Of a DNA stretch of 64,000 nt, positions 29,006 to 37,220 are shown piece by piece (the first letter of the stretch is position 1; the number at the start of each line of letters is the position of its first letter). The notes under the pieces are model-generated. The model was not told the DNA's origin, searched no databases, and was given only the letters and a program-made list of their open reading frames with translations. The DNA lies in contig NZ_AP018712.1 of assembly GCF_014701195.1 (NCBI RefSeq), forward strand, positions 1-64,000, in the 5' to 3' direction. Position numbers and translations under genes: made by a program. The DNA is from Tepiditoga spiralis (GTDB lineage: Bacteria > Thermotogota > Thermotogae > Petrotogales > Petrotogaceae).

Positions 29006-29350
29006 TTATTTTTTAGAATTAAATAAACTTTCAATTTCTTCTGGACTCATAACATTATTTTCTTTTCTATACTCTTCTAATAATTCTAATACACCTTTTT
29101 TATTTTTTGTATTTTGTTTATTTTCAGATTTATTATTAGGTTTATTCATGGAAAATATTTTCATAGATTCTGATGGTTTTAAAAGTTTAATATTAGTATT
29201 TTTTTGAAATTCATTTAAACTTTCTTCACTTATAAAAGTTTCATTATCTTTAAAAACTGTTTTTAATTTATCTTCTGAAACCCATTTTAAAACCATATAA
29301 CTCGATACACCTGTAATTTTTGCTACTTCATCAACTGTATATAATTTCAT
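29006..29350 (-). CDS. small helix-turn-helix protein (excisionase/MerR-like)
   Basis: About 114 residues. The N-terminal 45 residues form a winged-helix DNA-binding domain of the excisionase/HTH_17 type (YTVDEVAKITGVSSYMVLKW). A lysine/asparagine-rich linker and an acidic C-terminal helix follow. GGGAGG fits the ATG at 29348-29350; an upstream GTG at 29380 has no RBS. It begins 16 bases after the MFS gene, so it is probably in the same operon and could regulate it. The target is unknown. Confidence 0.7.
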   Translation of the reverse strand: MKLYTVDEVAKITGVSSYMVLKWVSEDKLKTVFKDNETFISEESLNEFQKNTNIKLLKPSESMKIFSMNKPNNKSENKQNTKNKKGVLELLEEYRKENNVMSPEEIESLFNSKK

Positions 29351-29366
29351 TTTTTTCCTCCCTTTT

Positions 29367-30599
29367 TTAAGCTTCTTCACTTTGGATTTGTATATTCTTT
29401 ACATTTCCTAATATATTAAAAATTAAGAAAAATAAGAGATTGATTGTACCGAAAATTAGTAATCCATAACTTATATTTATTTTATCAAAAACTATTGAAT
29501 AAAGTAAAATACTACCTGTAGTTAAAATTTTTTGTAATAAATTTCTTACTGAAAAGACTCTTCCTAAAAATTCATTTTCTGTATTTTTTTGAATAAATAC
29601 ATTTATTGGAATATTTCTTAAAACAATAGCAAAACCAAATATTGAAGTAACAATACAAACTATTGGAAAAATAATAAAATTATACTTTGATACATTAAAT
29701 GATGTTAAAAATGCTAATACAAAAAAAGATAAAGTTTGAATTAATATACTGTTTTTTACTGAATTTGAGTTTTTTATTTTTTTTACTATAATACTACCTG
29801 TTAAGGTTCCAACAGCTAACAAAGAAGATACCAACCCAAAATATTTTAAATCCATTTTTAAAGTATCTTTAATTAATATAGGATAAACTATAGTAAATAA
29901 TGGTCTTAATAATATAATAAAAGTAGTAACTAAAAACACATAATATCTAATAGATTTATTATTATTCACATACTTTAATCCTTCAAAATAATCATTAAAA
30001 ATATTTTTTATTTTTAATTTCTTTTGTGCATTTAAGTGTTTATATTTTATAAACATTTCTATTATAGCAGAAGCTATAAAGGATATTCCATTGAATAAAA
30101 ATATGTATTTAATCCCTATTGTTGCATATAAAAAACCTCCAATTGCTGGAGAAATAATTACATTTATACTGAATAAGGTAACCATTGAAGATGTTGCTTT
30201 TAATAAATAATCTTTACTTACTATATTAGGAAGCATAGCAGATGTTGACACACTATATATATTCCCAAATATTCCTAATAATGTTGCAAAAGCTGTATAA
30301 GTATATATATTTATATTATTTTTTGAAATTAAAAATCCAAGAATTAAAAATATAGAACCATTTAAAATATCCAAAATAACCATTAGTTTTTTTCTATTAA
30401 ACTTATCACTAATTACTCCGGATATTGGAAGAAAAATAATATTTATTACGGATAGGTATAAAAAGAATAATCCCATCTTTTTTACGGAACCAGTTAAAGA
30501 TAAAATAAATAATGAAACTATGGCAGATTGCATTCCATCTCCAAAAAGAGATATAAATCTTCCAACTGTATAAAGTAAAAAGTTTTTTTTGTCGCTCAT
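29367..30599 (-). CDS. MFS exporter (MefA/EntS-like)
   Basis: A 410-residue, 12-helix major facilitator of the DHA3 drug or siderophore exporter type. The loop 2-3 signature is visible as SGVISDKFNRKKLMVILDI and the start FLLYTVGRFISLFGDGM is typical. Such exporters accompany some peptide-antibiotic and siderophore clusters. It is on the same strand as the radical SAM gene at 32433, with an IS110 element between them, so the two may once have formed one operon. RBS GGGAG. Confidence 0.8.
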   Translation of the reverse strand: MSDKKNFLLYTVGRFISLFGDGMQSAIVSLFILSLTGSVKKMGLFFLYLSVINIIFLPISGVISDKFNRKKLMVILDILNGSIFLILGFLISKNNINIYTYTAFATLLGIFGNIYSVSTSAMLPNIVSKDYLLKATSSMVTLFSINVIISPAIGGFLYATIGIKYIFLFNGISFIASAIIEMFIKYKHLNAQKKLKIKNIFNDYFEGLKYVNNNKSIRYYVFLVTTFIILLRPLFTIVYPILIKDTLKMDLKYFGLVSSLLAVGTLTGSIIVKKIKNSNSVKNSILIQTLSFFVLAFLTSFNVSKYNFIIFPIVCIVTSIFGFAIVLRNIPINVFIQKNTENEFLGRVFSVRNLLQKILTTGSILLYSIVFDKINISYGLLIFGTINLLFFLIFNILGNVKNIQIQSEEA

Positions 30600-30786
30600 T
30601 TTTTATTGACTCTCCCTCTATAAAATATGATTAAATCAATTTTTTAGAATAATCCAAAGAAATTAAAAAAAGTAAAAAAATACAAAAAAGAATAAAAAAG
30701 AGCCATTAAGTATTCAAATTATAGAATATTTTTAAATTGATAAACTCCAGATATGGTATTACTTACCATCAATTATATTAATATTA

Positions 30787-30990
30787 GGTCTAAATATGAA
30801 CCATACTTCGACAAGCTCAGTAACCACTTAAATCTCAGGTGGCGTACCCTCCCATATCTCGCTGGCTCTTGGCCAAAATTCCTTCGTTCTGCCTATCCTT
30901 GAGGTGGTTTGTCGGCTCTGCTCCTTTGCTGGGTCGTACCCTTATGGATAAATTTATGCCGACTTGACTCACTTTTAATTTCTAATTTAT
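30787..30990 (-). ncRNA. candidate IS110 bridge RNA / structured 3' flank
   Basis: A noncoding stretch directly downstream of the IS110 transposase, much richer in G and C than anything around it. On the minus strand it holds a long-range stem GTCGGC...GCCGAC (about 30963 to 30912), a nested GGGT/ACCC hairpin, GGCC/GGCC-like pairings, and the word GGGTACG twice. IS110-family elements of the IS1111 group encode their target-selecting bridge RNA in this 3' position. The assignment is inferred from position, composition and foldability only. Confidence 0.5.
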
Positions 30991-31007
30991 TTTTACCTAT
31001 TTTATTT

Positions 31008-32297
31008 TTAGGCTGCTAAGAAACTTTGTCTTTTAGGTCCTTTTATATCCTTTAATAATTTCTCTGGATCGTACTCCTTTTTTTTCGTCATTAATGTGTA
31101 TATTATTCTTATTAACTTTCCCATTAACGCTACTAATGATTGTTTCTTTTTCAATGGATTTGTTTTTCTCGTTGTATAATATCTATGCAATAACTTAAAT
31201 TCCTTGTTCTGTGCTACTAATGGTAGAATGCTTTTAAATAAAAGACTTCTGAGCCTTTTTCTTCCTCTTTTGCTTATCTTTGTTTCTCCTTTGTGTTTTC
31301 CTGAACTATTTTCTCTTAGATTCAGTCCTGCTAATTTTATTATTTGTTTTGCATGGTCAAATCTTTTTATTTCTCCTACTTCTGCTATGAATCCAGATAT
31401 TGTTATTATTCCTATACCTTTTATACTTAAAGCTTTTTCTACTCCAGATATTTTGTATACTTTTCTTTTTAGTTTTTCTTCTAGCTCTGCTTTTTCTTCT
31501 TCTAACATTTTATATTCTTGTATTAGCTTTTTTATCTCATACTTTGCCATTTCAAGTCCATTGGTTAATCCAGTTGTTTCTTTTGCTGCTTCTATTAAAC
31601 TTTTTGCTCTTTTTATCCCTACCGCTCTTTTTATTTCTTTTTGCCATATTTCTACTATTTCTTCAGCGCTTAATTTTATTATTTCTATCGGTATACTAAG
31701 TTCTTCCAGCGTTATTATTGATGCTTTTCCATATATTCCTTTAAATACTGTTTTATATTCTGGAAAATATATTGCCACCCATCTTTGTATCCTGTTTTTT
31801 ACTACTAATAGTTTTTTGTTTATTGTTTCTCTTATATCATATGCTTTTCTTATCTCTGCATATATTCCTTCTGGCATATATGGTATCGCATATCTTCCAT
31901 CTTTCACTAACATTGCTATTGTTTTTGGATCCTTTCGGTCGCTTTTACTTGGCGTATTATCATCCAGTTCCTTTGCTCTTTTTACATGGTATGGGTTTAC
32001 TTGTACTAATTTCATTCCTCTTTTATTTACATAATTCGCTAGGGTATACCAGTAGTGTCCTGTTGGTTCTATCCCTATTATTATTTTCTCTCTTCCTGTT
32101 ATTTCGGCTATTTCTTTTATTTGTTTTTTAAACGCTTCAAATCCGTCTCTATTTGATTTGAACTTTATTACTTTTCCGTATTCTATCCCTCTATTGTCAA
32201 ATGTCCTTGCATAATGCGTTTCTTTTGCTATGTCTACTCCTACTACTAATGTTTTTTCATCCACTTGCTTTATTTTTTCATTTTGTGTATAATTCAT
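31008..32297 (-). CDS. IS110-family transposase (DEDD recombinase)
   Basis: A 429-residue IS110/IS116/IS902 transposase. The RuvC-like N-terminal DEDD domain shows VVGVDIAKETHYA, IIGIEPTGHYWYTL and SDRKDPKTIAML. After a coiled-coil middle (around residues 230-290) the Tnp domain has SIKGIGIITISGF and AGLNLRENSSGKHKGET with the catalytic-type serine. The reading frame is intact, so the element may be active. The RBS is locked in a hairpin (32306-32364). Confidence 0.92.
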   Translation of the reverse strand: MNYTQNEKIKQVDEKTLVVGVDIAKETHYARTFDNRGIEYGKVIKFKSNRDGFEAFKKQIKEIAEITGREKIIIGIEPTGHYWYTLANYVNKRGMKLVQVNPYHVKRAKELDDNTPSKSDRKDPKTIAMLVKDGRYAIPYMPEGIYAEIRKAYDIRETINKKLLVVKNRIQRWVAIYFPEYKTVFKGIYGKASIITLEELSIPIEIIKLSAEEIVEIWQKEIKRAVGIKRAKSLIEAAKETTGLTNGLEMAKYEIKKLIQEYKMLEEEKAELEEKLKRKVYKISGVEKALSIKGIGIITISGFIAEVGEIKRFDHAKQIIKLAGLNLRENSSGKHKGETKISKRGRKRLRSLLFKSILPLVAQNKEFKLLHRYYTTRKTNPLKKKQSLVALMGKLIRIIYTLMTKKKEYDPEKLLKDIKGPKRQSFLAA

Positions 32298-32305
32298 TTG
32301 AGGTT

Positions 32306-32364
32306 CCTCCCTTTTTGTAAAATATTTGTAGTTTTGTCTCTACATTTTATATTTTACGGGGAGG
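32306..32364 (-). promoter_or_regulatory. 5' hairpin sequestering the transposase RBS
   Basis: On the minus strand CCTCCCC-GTAAAATAT ... TGTAG (loop) CTACA ... ATATTTTAC-(5 nt)-GGGAGG. The last segment is the Shine-Dalgarno sequence nine bases before the start codon, so the fold hides it. Such stems stop expression from read-through transcripts in several IS families. Confidence 0.65.
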
Positions 32365-32432
32365 TTCCTTTTTTTTCAACTCCTATTTTTTTTACTTACA
32401 GGAATGCTCCTTTCAGTATATTAGTTAATAGA

Positions 32433-33698
32433 TCAACTTAAACTTTCAAAAAACAGATTAAGTCTTTCTTTAATATTATATTTAAAAGTAAAACAATCAT
32501 TAGAATTGTTTTTCATTTTTTCAGAAGGGCATCCTCCTCGGCAAAGGGGTAATAAGTTACATTCTTTACATTTACTATCTAAAAAATAATCATACGCTAA
32601 CCATTTAGCATTTTTATCAAAATCAATACCTTTTATTATATTACCAATAGAATCTTCTTTTTTTCCTATTTGCATTGGACATTTATATAAATCTCCAGCA
32701 GGATCTATAATATAAAAATTATTATTCATTCCAGTACAGTATCCATTTCCTTCTAATAAAGATGTTGCTAATTTAAACTTTCTTTTCATAATCTTTCTCA
32801 TCAAATTAATCTCTAAATCAGAAACTTCTGTTGTTTTATAACACAATTGTTCATTAATAGGGTTTGGATCTTTAATAATACTAAAATATATGAATATCTT
32901 ATCTTTTAAACCTTCTTCTTCTAAATAATCTAGAAGGTTATCAAAATAATTAACATTATTTTTATCTAAATTAACTCTAACAATAACATTAATAATATCA
33001 TTTATTTCTTTAATATTTTGAATTATTTTATCAAAACTACCTTTTCCATTTATATGCGGTCTATTTTTATCATGAATTTTCTTAGTTCCATCTAATGTTA
33101 TTTGTGCTTTTTTAACATGATACTTAGCTAATTTTTTTGCTACTTCTTTATTTAATAAATACCCATTAGAAATAATGGAGGCTTCAAAGGTTATATCTTT
33201 AGATATATTAGATAATATATTTTCAGAAATTTGTTCAATAGCTTTTATATTTAATAATGGTTCTCCACCATACCAATCAATTTTTATTTTATTCAATGTT
33301 TTTGATTTAGATAATATAAAATCAGAAATAGAATTTTGAATATTTTCAGTCATAAATGAATTATTTAATCCTTTTTCATAACAATACCAACAATCAAAGT
33401 TACATGAAAAAGTAGTTGCTATTACTAAAGATAAATTATCTGTAGAATATCTTTCTAATTTATCGAGAGCCTTTATTCTATTAATTTCATTAATAGAATT
33501 TTCAATGACCATCTCTTGTTTAATTAATCCATTTAGTAATTCAATATTATCTGTAGTTCCAGTTAGTTTTATATTATTAAAATCATTAATAAATCTATTT
33601 TCTATTAAAACTATACCTCTATTCAATGAATTAAATATTAATAAATCATTTTCAATTTCTTTTGTAATATTAAACATAGATAATTTATATTTTTTCAT
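32433..33698 (-). CDS. radical SAM/SPASM peptide-modifying enzyme
   Basis: A 421-residue radical SAM protein. The N-terminal 80 residues form a small PqqD-like or related domain typical of peptide maturases (DLLIFNSLNRGIVLI). The radical SAM core has the 4Fe-4S motif SCNFDCWYC (CX3CX2C) near residue 105 and WYGGEPLL. The C-terminal SPASM domain, which binds extra clusters, has CPMQIG and CKECNLLPLCRGGCPSE. These enzymes modify ribosomal peptides or sulfatases. No precursor gene is adjacent. Its promoter is nearly identical to those of the C39 modules at 43.5 and 50.5 kb, which ties it to that system. Confidence 0.85.
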   Translation of the reverse strand: MKKYKLSMFNITKEIENDLLIFNSLNRGIVLIENRFINDFNNIKLTGTTDNIELLNGLIKQEMVIENSINEINRIKALDKLERYSTDNLSLVIATTFSCNFDCWYCYEKGLNNSFMTENIQNSISDFILSKSKTLNKIKIDWYGGEPLLNIKAIEQISENILSNISKDITFEASIISNGYLLNKEVAKKLAKYHVKKAQITLDGTKKIHDKNRPHINGKGSFDKIIQNIKEINDIINVIVRVNLDKNNVNYFDNLLDYLEEEGLKDKIFIYFSIIKDPNPINEQLCYKTTEVSDLEINLMRKIMKRKFKLATSLLEGNGYCTGMNNNFYIIDPAGDLYKCPMQIGKKEDSIGNIIKGIDFDKNAKWLAYDYFLDSKCKECNLLPLCRGGCPSEKMKNNSNDCFTFKYNIKERLNLFFESLS

Positions 33699-33721
33699 AC
33701 TTACTCCTTTATTATTTTTTT

Positions 33722-33744
33722 AAAACAAAGCCGGCTTTTGTTTT
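33722..33744. other. palindrome in radical SAM leader
   Basis: AAAGCCGGCTTT (33727-33738) is a perfect 12-nt palindrome inside a longer imperfect dyad, about 30 bases before the radical SAM start. It may be an operator or a leader hairpin. It is absent from the C39 leaders. Confidence 0.4.
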
Positions 33745-33902
33745 TTTTACCTTTATTATGAAAAATATTTTGTGAAAATAATCTTCAATATTTTTAAAGT
33801 AATATTTTTAAGTTGTTCTACTTATATTTTTAATATTACAAGAAAAAACTTTATATGTAATCAATATATCTTTGTGTTTGTTTTTTGTAAATTAACACAA
33901 AT

Positions 33903-33932
33903 ATTATAGCAAAAAAAAAAAAAAAAAATCAA
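33903..33932 (-). promoter_or_regulatory. poly-T-spacer promoter of the radical SAM gene (T18)
   Basis: On the minus strand TTGATT, then a run of T, then GC and TATAAT (+ strand 33903-33908). The total homopolymer is 18 and the -35/-10 spacer is 18 bases, close to the optimum of 17. The same element occurs at 43495 and 50537 with other tract lengths. The leader to the radical SAM start is about 200 bases and holds no ORF with an ATG that I can see. Confidence 0.65.
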
Positions 33933-34299
33933 CTATTTTTAGTATACTAATTAATATTTTTACCTAAATATAATGTTTTTTGATTAATTTATATCATTTA
34001 TTTTATTTTTTTATGTTATTAAATTTATATTAACTATTAATATTTGTGAATTTGAATTTTATATTTTTTATAATGTTATTATTAATTATTTTCATGATAA
34101 AAATTTATGAAACTTTATTAAATATTAATTTTTTATAAATATTTTAATTTAACTTTTCATTATTAATGAAATATTAATATCAAAAATTTCGGTGTTTTAT
34201 TTTTTCACTATTTTCCATCGTTACTTTTACACTTTTTATGGATAGTATTTTTAAAAGTTATGAGTTTTTTTATAAAAAAATATCCCAGCAATGCTGGGA
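33903..34299 (-). repeat. conserved intergenic repeat, copy 1
   Basis: About 390 bases of very AT-rich noncoding sequence between an ATPase gene and the next module, closely similar to 43495-43877 and 50537-50913. It holds the poly-T promoter and repeats such as TTTTCCATCGTTACTTT. Copies 2 and 3 are almost identical; this copy is more diverged. No gene is seen. Confidence 0.75.
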
Positions 34300-34300
34300 T
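34282..34300 (-). terminator. module hairpin ATCCCAGC/GCTGGGAT, copy 1
   Basis: ATCCCAGCA/TGCTGGGAT with A- and T-tracts on both sides, touching the stop of the ATPase gene. Same stem as at 35904, 43859, 45478 and 50895. Confidence 0.8.
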
Positions 34301-35835
34301 TATATTTTTTCTATTTTGTATTCGTCTATGTTTCTTTTTTCTGAGTTTATGTTTATTCCTATTATATAAATTTCTTTCCCTTTGTACTTTTCATAGTACT
34401 TCATTTCTTTTATTTGATTTAAGGCTTTTTCTGCACTTTTGTCTATCTTTATTTCCATTATGTATATAGTGTCTTCCTCTATTACTATATCGCTTCTTCC
34501 TAAGTTCGTTAATTCTTCTGCTGTTACGTTCAGTCCCGCTGATGCAAGTATTGTGTATATCAATGAATGATAGTAACTTTCTTCTTTTTTATGCAAGTTG
34601 TATGGTATTGCACTTATTATTCTTTTTATTTCTTTTATTATTCCTTCTATGTCTTTTTCATATATTCTTTCATATATTGTGGTTTCTATTTGTTCTATTT
34701 CTCTTATTCCATAGTTTGCTTCTAATATTATCTTTGAAAAGCTGTTCTTTACTTCTATATTTGGATAGTCTAATATGTACTTTTCCCTCAATCCTAATCT
34801 TTTTATTCCTTTAAAGGTCAAGTATCCTGCTTGTGTAAAGAATATACTTGCATTTGCTTCTTCTATTTCTCGGGTTGAAAAATCGAGTTCGCTCACTGGA
34901 TACTTCACTAAGTCTTCATATCTTATCTTCTTCCCTTTTATGTATTCGTACAAAAATGATGGTGATCCACTTTCAAACCAATAGTTTTGAAACTTTCTTT
35001 CATTAAAAAACCTTAATATTGAAAATGGATTGTATACAGAACTTTCTCCATCAAATGAAAATCCATTGTAGTACATCTTTAAGTTTTTTAATAACTCTTT
35101 TTCTTCCATCTTCATCTCAACCGCTGTTTCTTTTATATGCTCTTTAAAGTTACTTTCTAACTCTTCTTGTGTGTATCCCAACATCTGTGCATATTTTTTA
35201 TTCAACGATATATCATTTAAGTTGTTCAATGCAGAAAATACTCCTGTTTTTGTGAACTTTGTTATTCCTGTCATGAATACAAACTTTATGTATTCATCTT
35301 TTGATTTTATTTTTTTATAGAACTCTCTTAAAAATCTTCTTACTTTTTCTGCTTCTTCTTTGTTATTCATATGTTCTAATATTGGTGATTCATATTCATC
35401 TACTAGTATTACCGTTCTTTCTTCATACTTTTGGCTTAATTTCTTTATTAAATTTCCAAACATTGTTGGTAAATCATCTGTTGTTGGTTTCAAACTTTCT
35501 TCTTTATATAATTCGTTTATTTTATTATACAATGATTTTATAAATTCTTCATATGTTGTTAATGTATTATCTGACATATCTATTTTTATTACTGGATACT
35601 CTTTAAACTCCCATTTATCATATATGTATGTTCCTTTAAATAAATCTTTCTTTCCTTTAAATAGATAGTACAGTGTTGATACTGTTAAACTCTTACCAAA
35701 TCTTCTTGGGCGTGATAAAAAGATTGGTGCTTCTGAACTTATTAAATCTAATATATACTTTGTTTTATCTATATATGTATAATTTCCTTCTTTTATTTTT
35801 TTATAGTCTTGTACTCCTATTGGTAGCTTTTTCAT
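34300..35835 (-). CDS. AAA_9 ATPase with PD-(D/E)XK nuclease-like domain, copy B
   Basis: About 511 residues. The N-terminal ATPase domain (AAA_9/DUF1703 type) starts LPIGVQDYKKI, with FLSRPRRFGKSL (Walker A) near residue 45 and VILVDEYESPIL (Walker B) near 145. The C-terminal PDDEXK_9 domain has GRSDIVIEEDTIYIMEIKI. These abundant multi-copy proteins have no agreed function; mobile or defence roles have been proposed. The ATG at 35835 has RBS GAGGTG, and a TATAAT lies at 35856-35861. It sits between modules and has two near-copies in the window. Confidence 0.88.
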   Translation of the reverse strand: MKKLPIGVQDYKKIKEGNYTYIDKTKYILDLISSEAPIFLSRPRRFGKSLTVSTLYYLFKGKKDLFKGTYIYDKWEFKEYPVIKIDMSDNTLTTYEEFIKSLYNKINELYKEESLKPTTDDLPTMFGNLIKKLSQKYEERTVILVDEYESPILEHMNNKEEAEKVRRFLREFYKKIKSKDEYIKFVFMTGITKFTKTGVFSALNNLNDISLNKKYAQMLGYTQEELESNFKEHIKETAVEMKMEEKELLKNLKMYYNGFSFDGESSVYNPFSILRFFNERKFQNYWFESGSPSFLYEYIKGKKIRYEDLVKYPVSELDFSTREIEEANASIFFTQAGYLTFKGIKRLGLREKYILDYPNIEVKNSFSKIILEANYGIREIEQIETTIYERIYEKDIEGIIKEIKRIISAIPYNLHKKEESYYHSLIYTILASAGLNVTAEELTNLGRSDIVIEEDTIYIMEIKIDKSAEKALNQIKEMKYYEKYKGKEIYIIGININSEKRNIDEYKIEKI

Positions 35836-35903
35836 TTTTATCACCTCTAATTTTTATTATACCATATGTATTTTTTTAAATTGATTTTTTTTATATAAAA
35901 AAT

Positions 35904-35923
35904 ATCCCAGCACTCGCTGGGAT
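35904..35923 (-). terminator. module hairpin, copy 2
   Basis: ATCCCAGC-ACTC-GCTGGGAT with a T-rich 3' side, downstream of the TolC-like gene at 35995. Confidence 0.8.
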
Positions 35924-35994
35924 TATATTTTTTGAATACATATTTCATTTGTCTATATTCACACACTAATATTACTATCTTTTTTATTATTTCA

Positions 35995-37197
35995 TTACTT
36001 TTTTTCATAGTAAGTATCTATCAGTGTTTTTACCAATAAATTGTATTTAACAACATTTAAAATATAATTCAATTTTGTACTTTCTATATTTCTTTCATTC
36101 AAAATTTTTTCTAAATCTGTCTTTTTTTCTTTATTTTTTTCATATTCTAATTCAGATATTTTTATGTCTAAATTTATTATGTATAAATTATTTTCTGTTG
36201 CTTCTATTTGGTTGAGAAGTTTATTGTAATCATCTCGTACTTTAGCTAAAATTTCACCTAAAGTTTTTTCATTTTCTTCTTTTTTTTGTTCTTTTATAAC
36301 TGGATTTATTGTACTGGAAATGTTATAATGTCCATTTGAATAATTACCATTTCCTGAAAAGTTTATAAAAGGTACATCATAATTATAATCCATCATAAAT
36401 GATAGAGAATAATTATTTGTTTTAAAATCATAATTTGCTCCTAAGTTAAAGTTTATTTCATTGTTATTTGTTAATATTTTACTATATTTATTTTGTTCTT
36501 TTTCTTTCTTTGCTATTAAGTACTCATAGTTCTCTTTAAAGTCTTTTAATTTGTAACTATTCAATAATTCATTTAATTTTTTCATTTCATAATATTCTTT
36601 TGGATATGTAAAAGTAACATCCTGCATCTTATTTAAAATTAAAAATATGAAACCATTCAAATTTTGATTATCAAAAGATTCTTTTAAATCATTTTTTTGA
36701 ATTTGTGTACTTATTTTTTCTCTTTCTAATTTTAGTTTTTCTATTTCATTTTGTGGTAGTGTTATCTTTAATAATTCATCATAATACTTATTTAATAACT
36801 TTAAGTTTTCTTGCATCTGATACCTATTAAAAAACTCATATCTCAAGGATATGTATTTATTAAAATACTTATTTTCATCTAATAATTCTTCTATTCTATT
36901 AACAACTTCATTTATCTTCATTTCTGCTATATTCTTACCACTTGAAAAAATATTCCAATTCAAATTGATTTGTGATGTAGTAAAATCAAGTTTACTAAAA
37001 TCTCCATCTATTCCAAAATTATACGAAACATTTTGAAAAAACATTTTATACTTGTTCAATATGTCTTCAGTCTTTTTAACTTCTTTTAGATACATAGACT
37101 TAATTGCTTTGTCAAATTTTTCATAATTTAAATTTTCTCCAAATATAATACTATTCAAAAAAATAAACAAGACTATTATTATTCGTATTTTACTCAT
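35995..37197 (-). CDS. TolC-like outer membrane protein, module B
   Basis: A 400-residue protein with a signal peptide (IIIVLFIFLNSIIFG) and the long helical pattern of outer membrane efflux proteins. It has strand pairs that fit the barrel (WNIFSSGKNIAEMKI; FNLGANYDFKTNNYSLSFMMDY) and long coiled-coil helices. It is nearly identical to the module C protein (46774-45566), with differences only in the N-terminal third. No ABC ATPase or HlyD-type adaptor is nearby. Last gene of module B. Confidence 0.7.
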   Translation of the reverse strand: MSKIRIIIVLFIFLNSIIFGENLNYEKFDKAIKSMYLKEVKKTEDILNKYKMFFQNVSYNFGIDGDFSKLDFTTSQINLNWNIFSSGKNIAEMKINEVVNRIEELLDENKYFNKYISLRYEFFNRYQMQENLKLLNKYYDELLKITLPQNEIEKLKLEREKISTQIQKNDLKESFDNQNLNGFIFLILNKMQDVTFTYPKEYYEMKKLNELLNSYKLKDFKENYEYLIAKKEKEQNKYSKILTNNNEINFNLGANYDFKTNNYSLSFMMDYNYDVPFINFSGNGNYSNGHYNISSTINPVIKEQKKEENEKTLGEILAKVRDDYNKLLNQIEATENNLYIINLDIKISELEYEKNKEKKTDLEKILNERNIESTKLNYILNVVKYNLLVKTLIDTYYEKK

Positions 37198-37220
37198 TAA
37201 AGTTCTCCCTTTTTAAATTT

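Larger units (their letters stand above)
30620..32420 (-). mobile_element. IS110-family insertion sequence (ends approximate)
   Basis: The transposase gene with about 120 bases of 5' flank and up to 400 bases of 3' flank lies between the radical SAM and MFS genes. IS110 elements have no obvious terminal inverted repeats and usually make no target duplication, so exact ends cannot be read from one copy. The short 5' and long 3' noncoding flanks suggest the IS1111 subgroup. Confidence 0.65.

Noticed and set aside
31204-32034. Long plus-strand frame (276 codons) opposite the IS110 transposase
   Set aside because: It is the antisense of a conserved transposase, has no RBS, and its composition (Phe/Leu/Ser) follows from the coding strand.
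33699-33902. Short precursor peptide gene for the radical SAM enzyme in its leader
   Set aside because: I read the minus strand and found no ATG with an RBS or a Cys-rich frame in this stretch.
33911-33928. T tract as a terminator U-run
   Set aside because: No stem precedes it on the minus strand in any of the three copies, and TATAAT and TTGATT flank it in all three, so a promoter spacer is the better reading.
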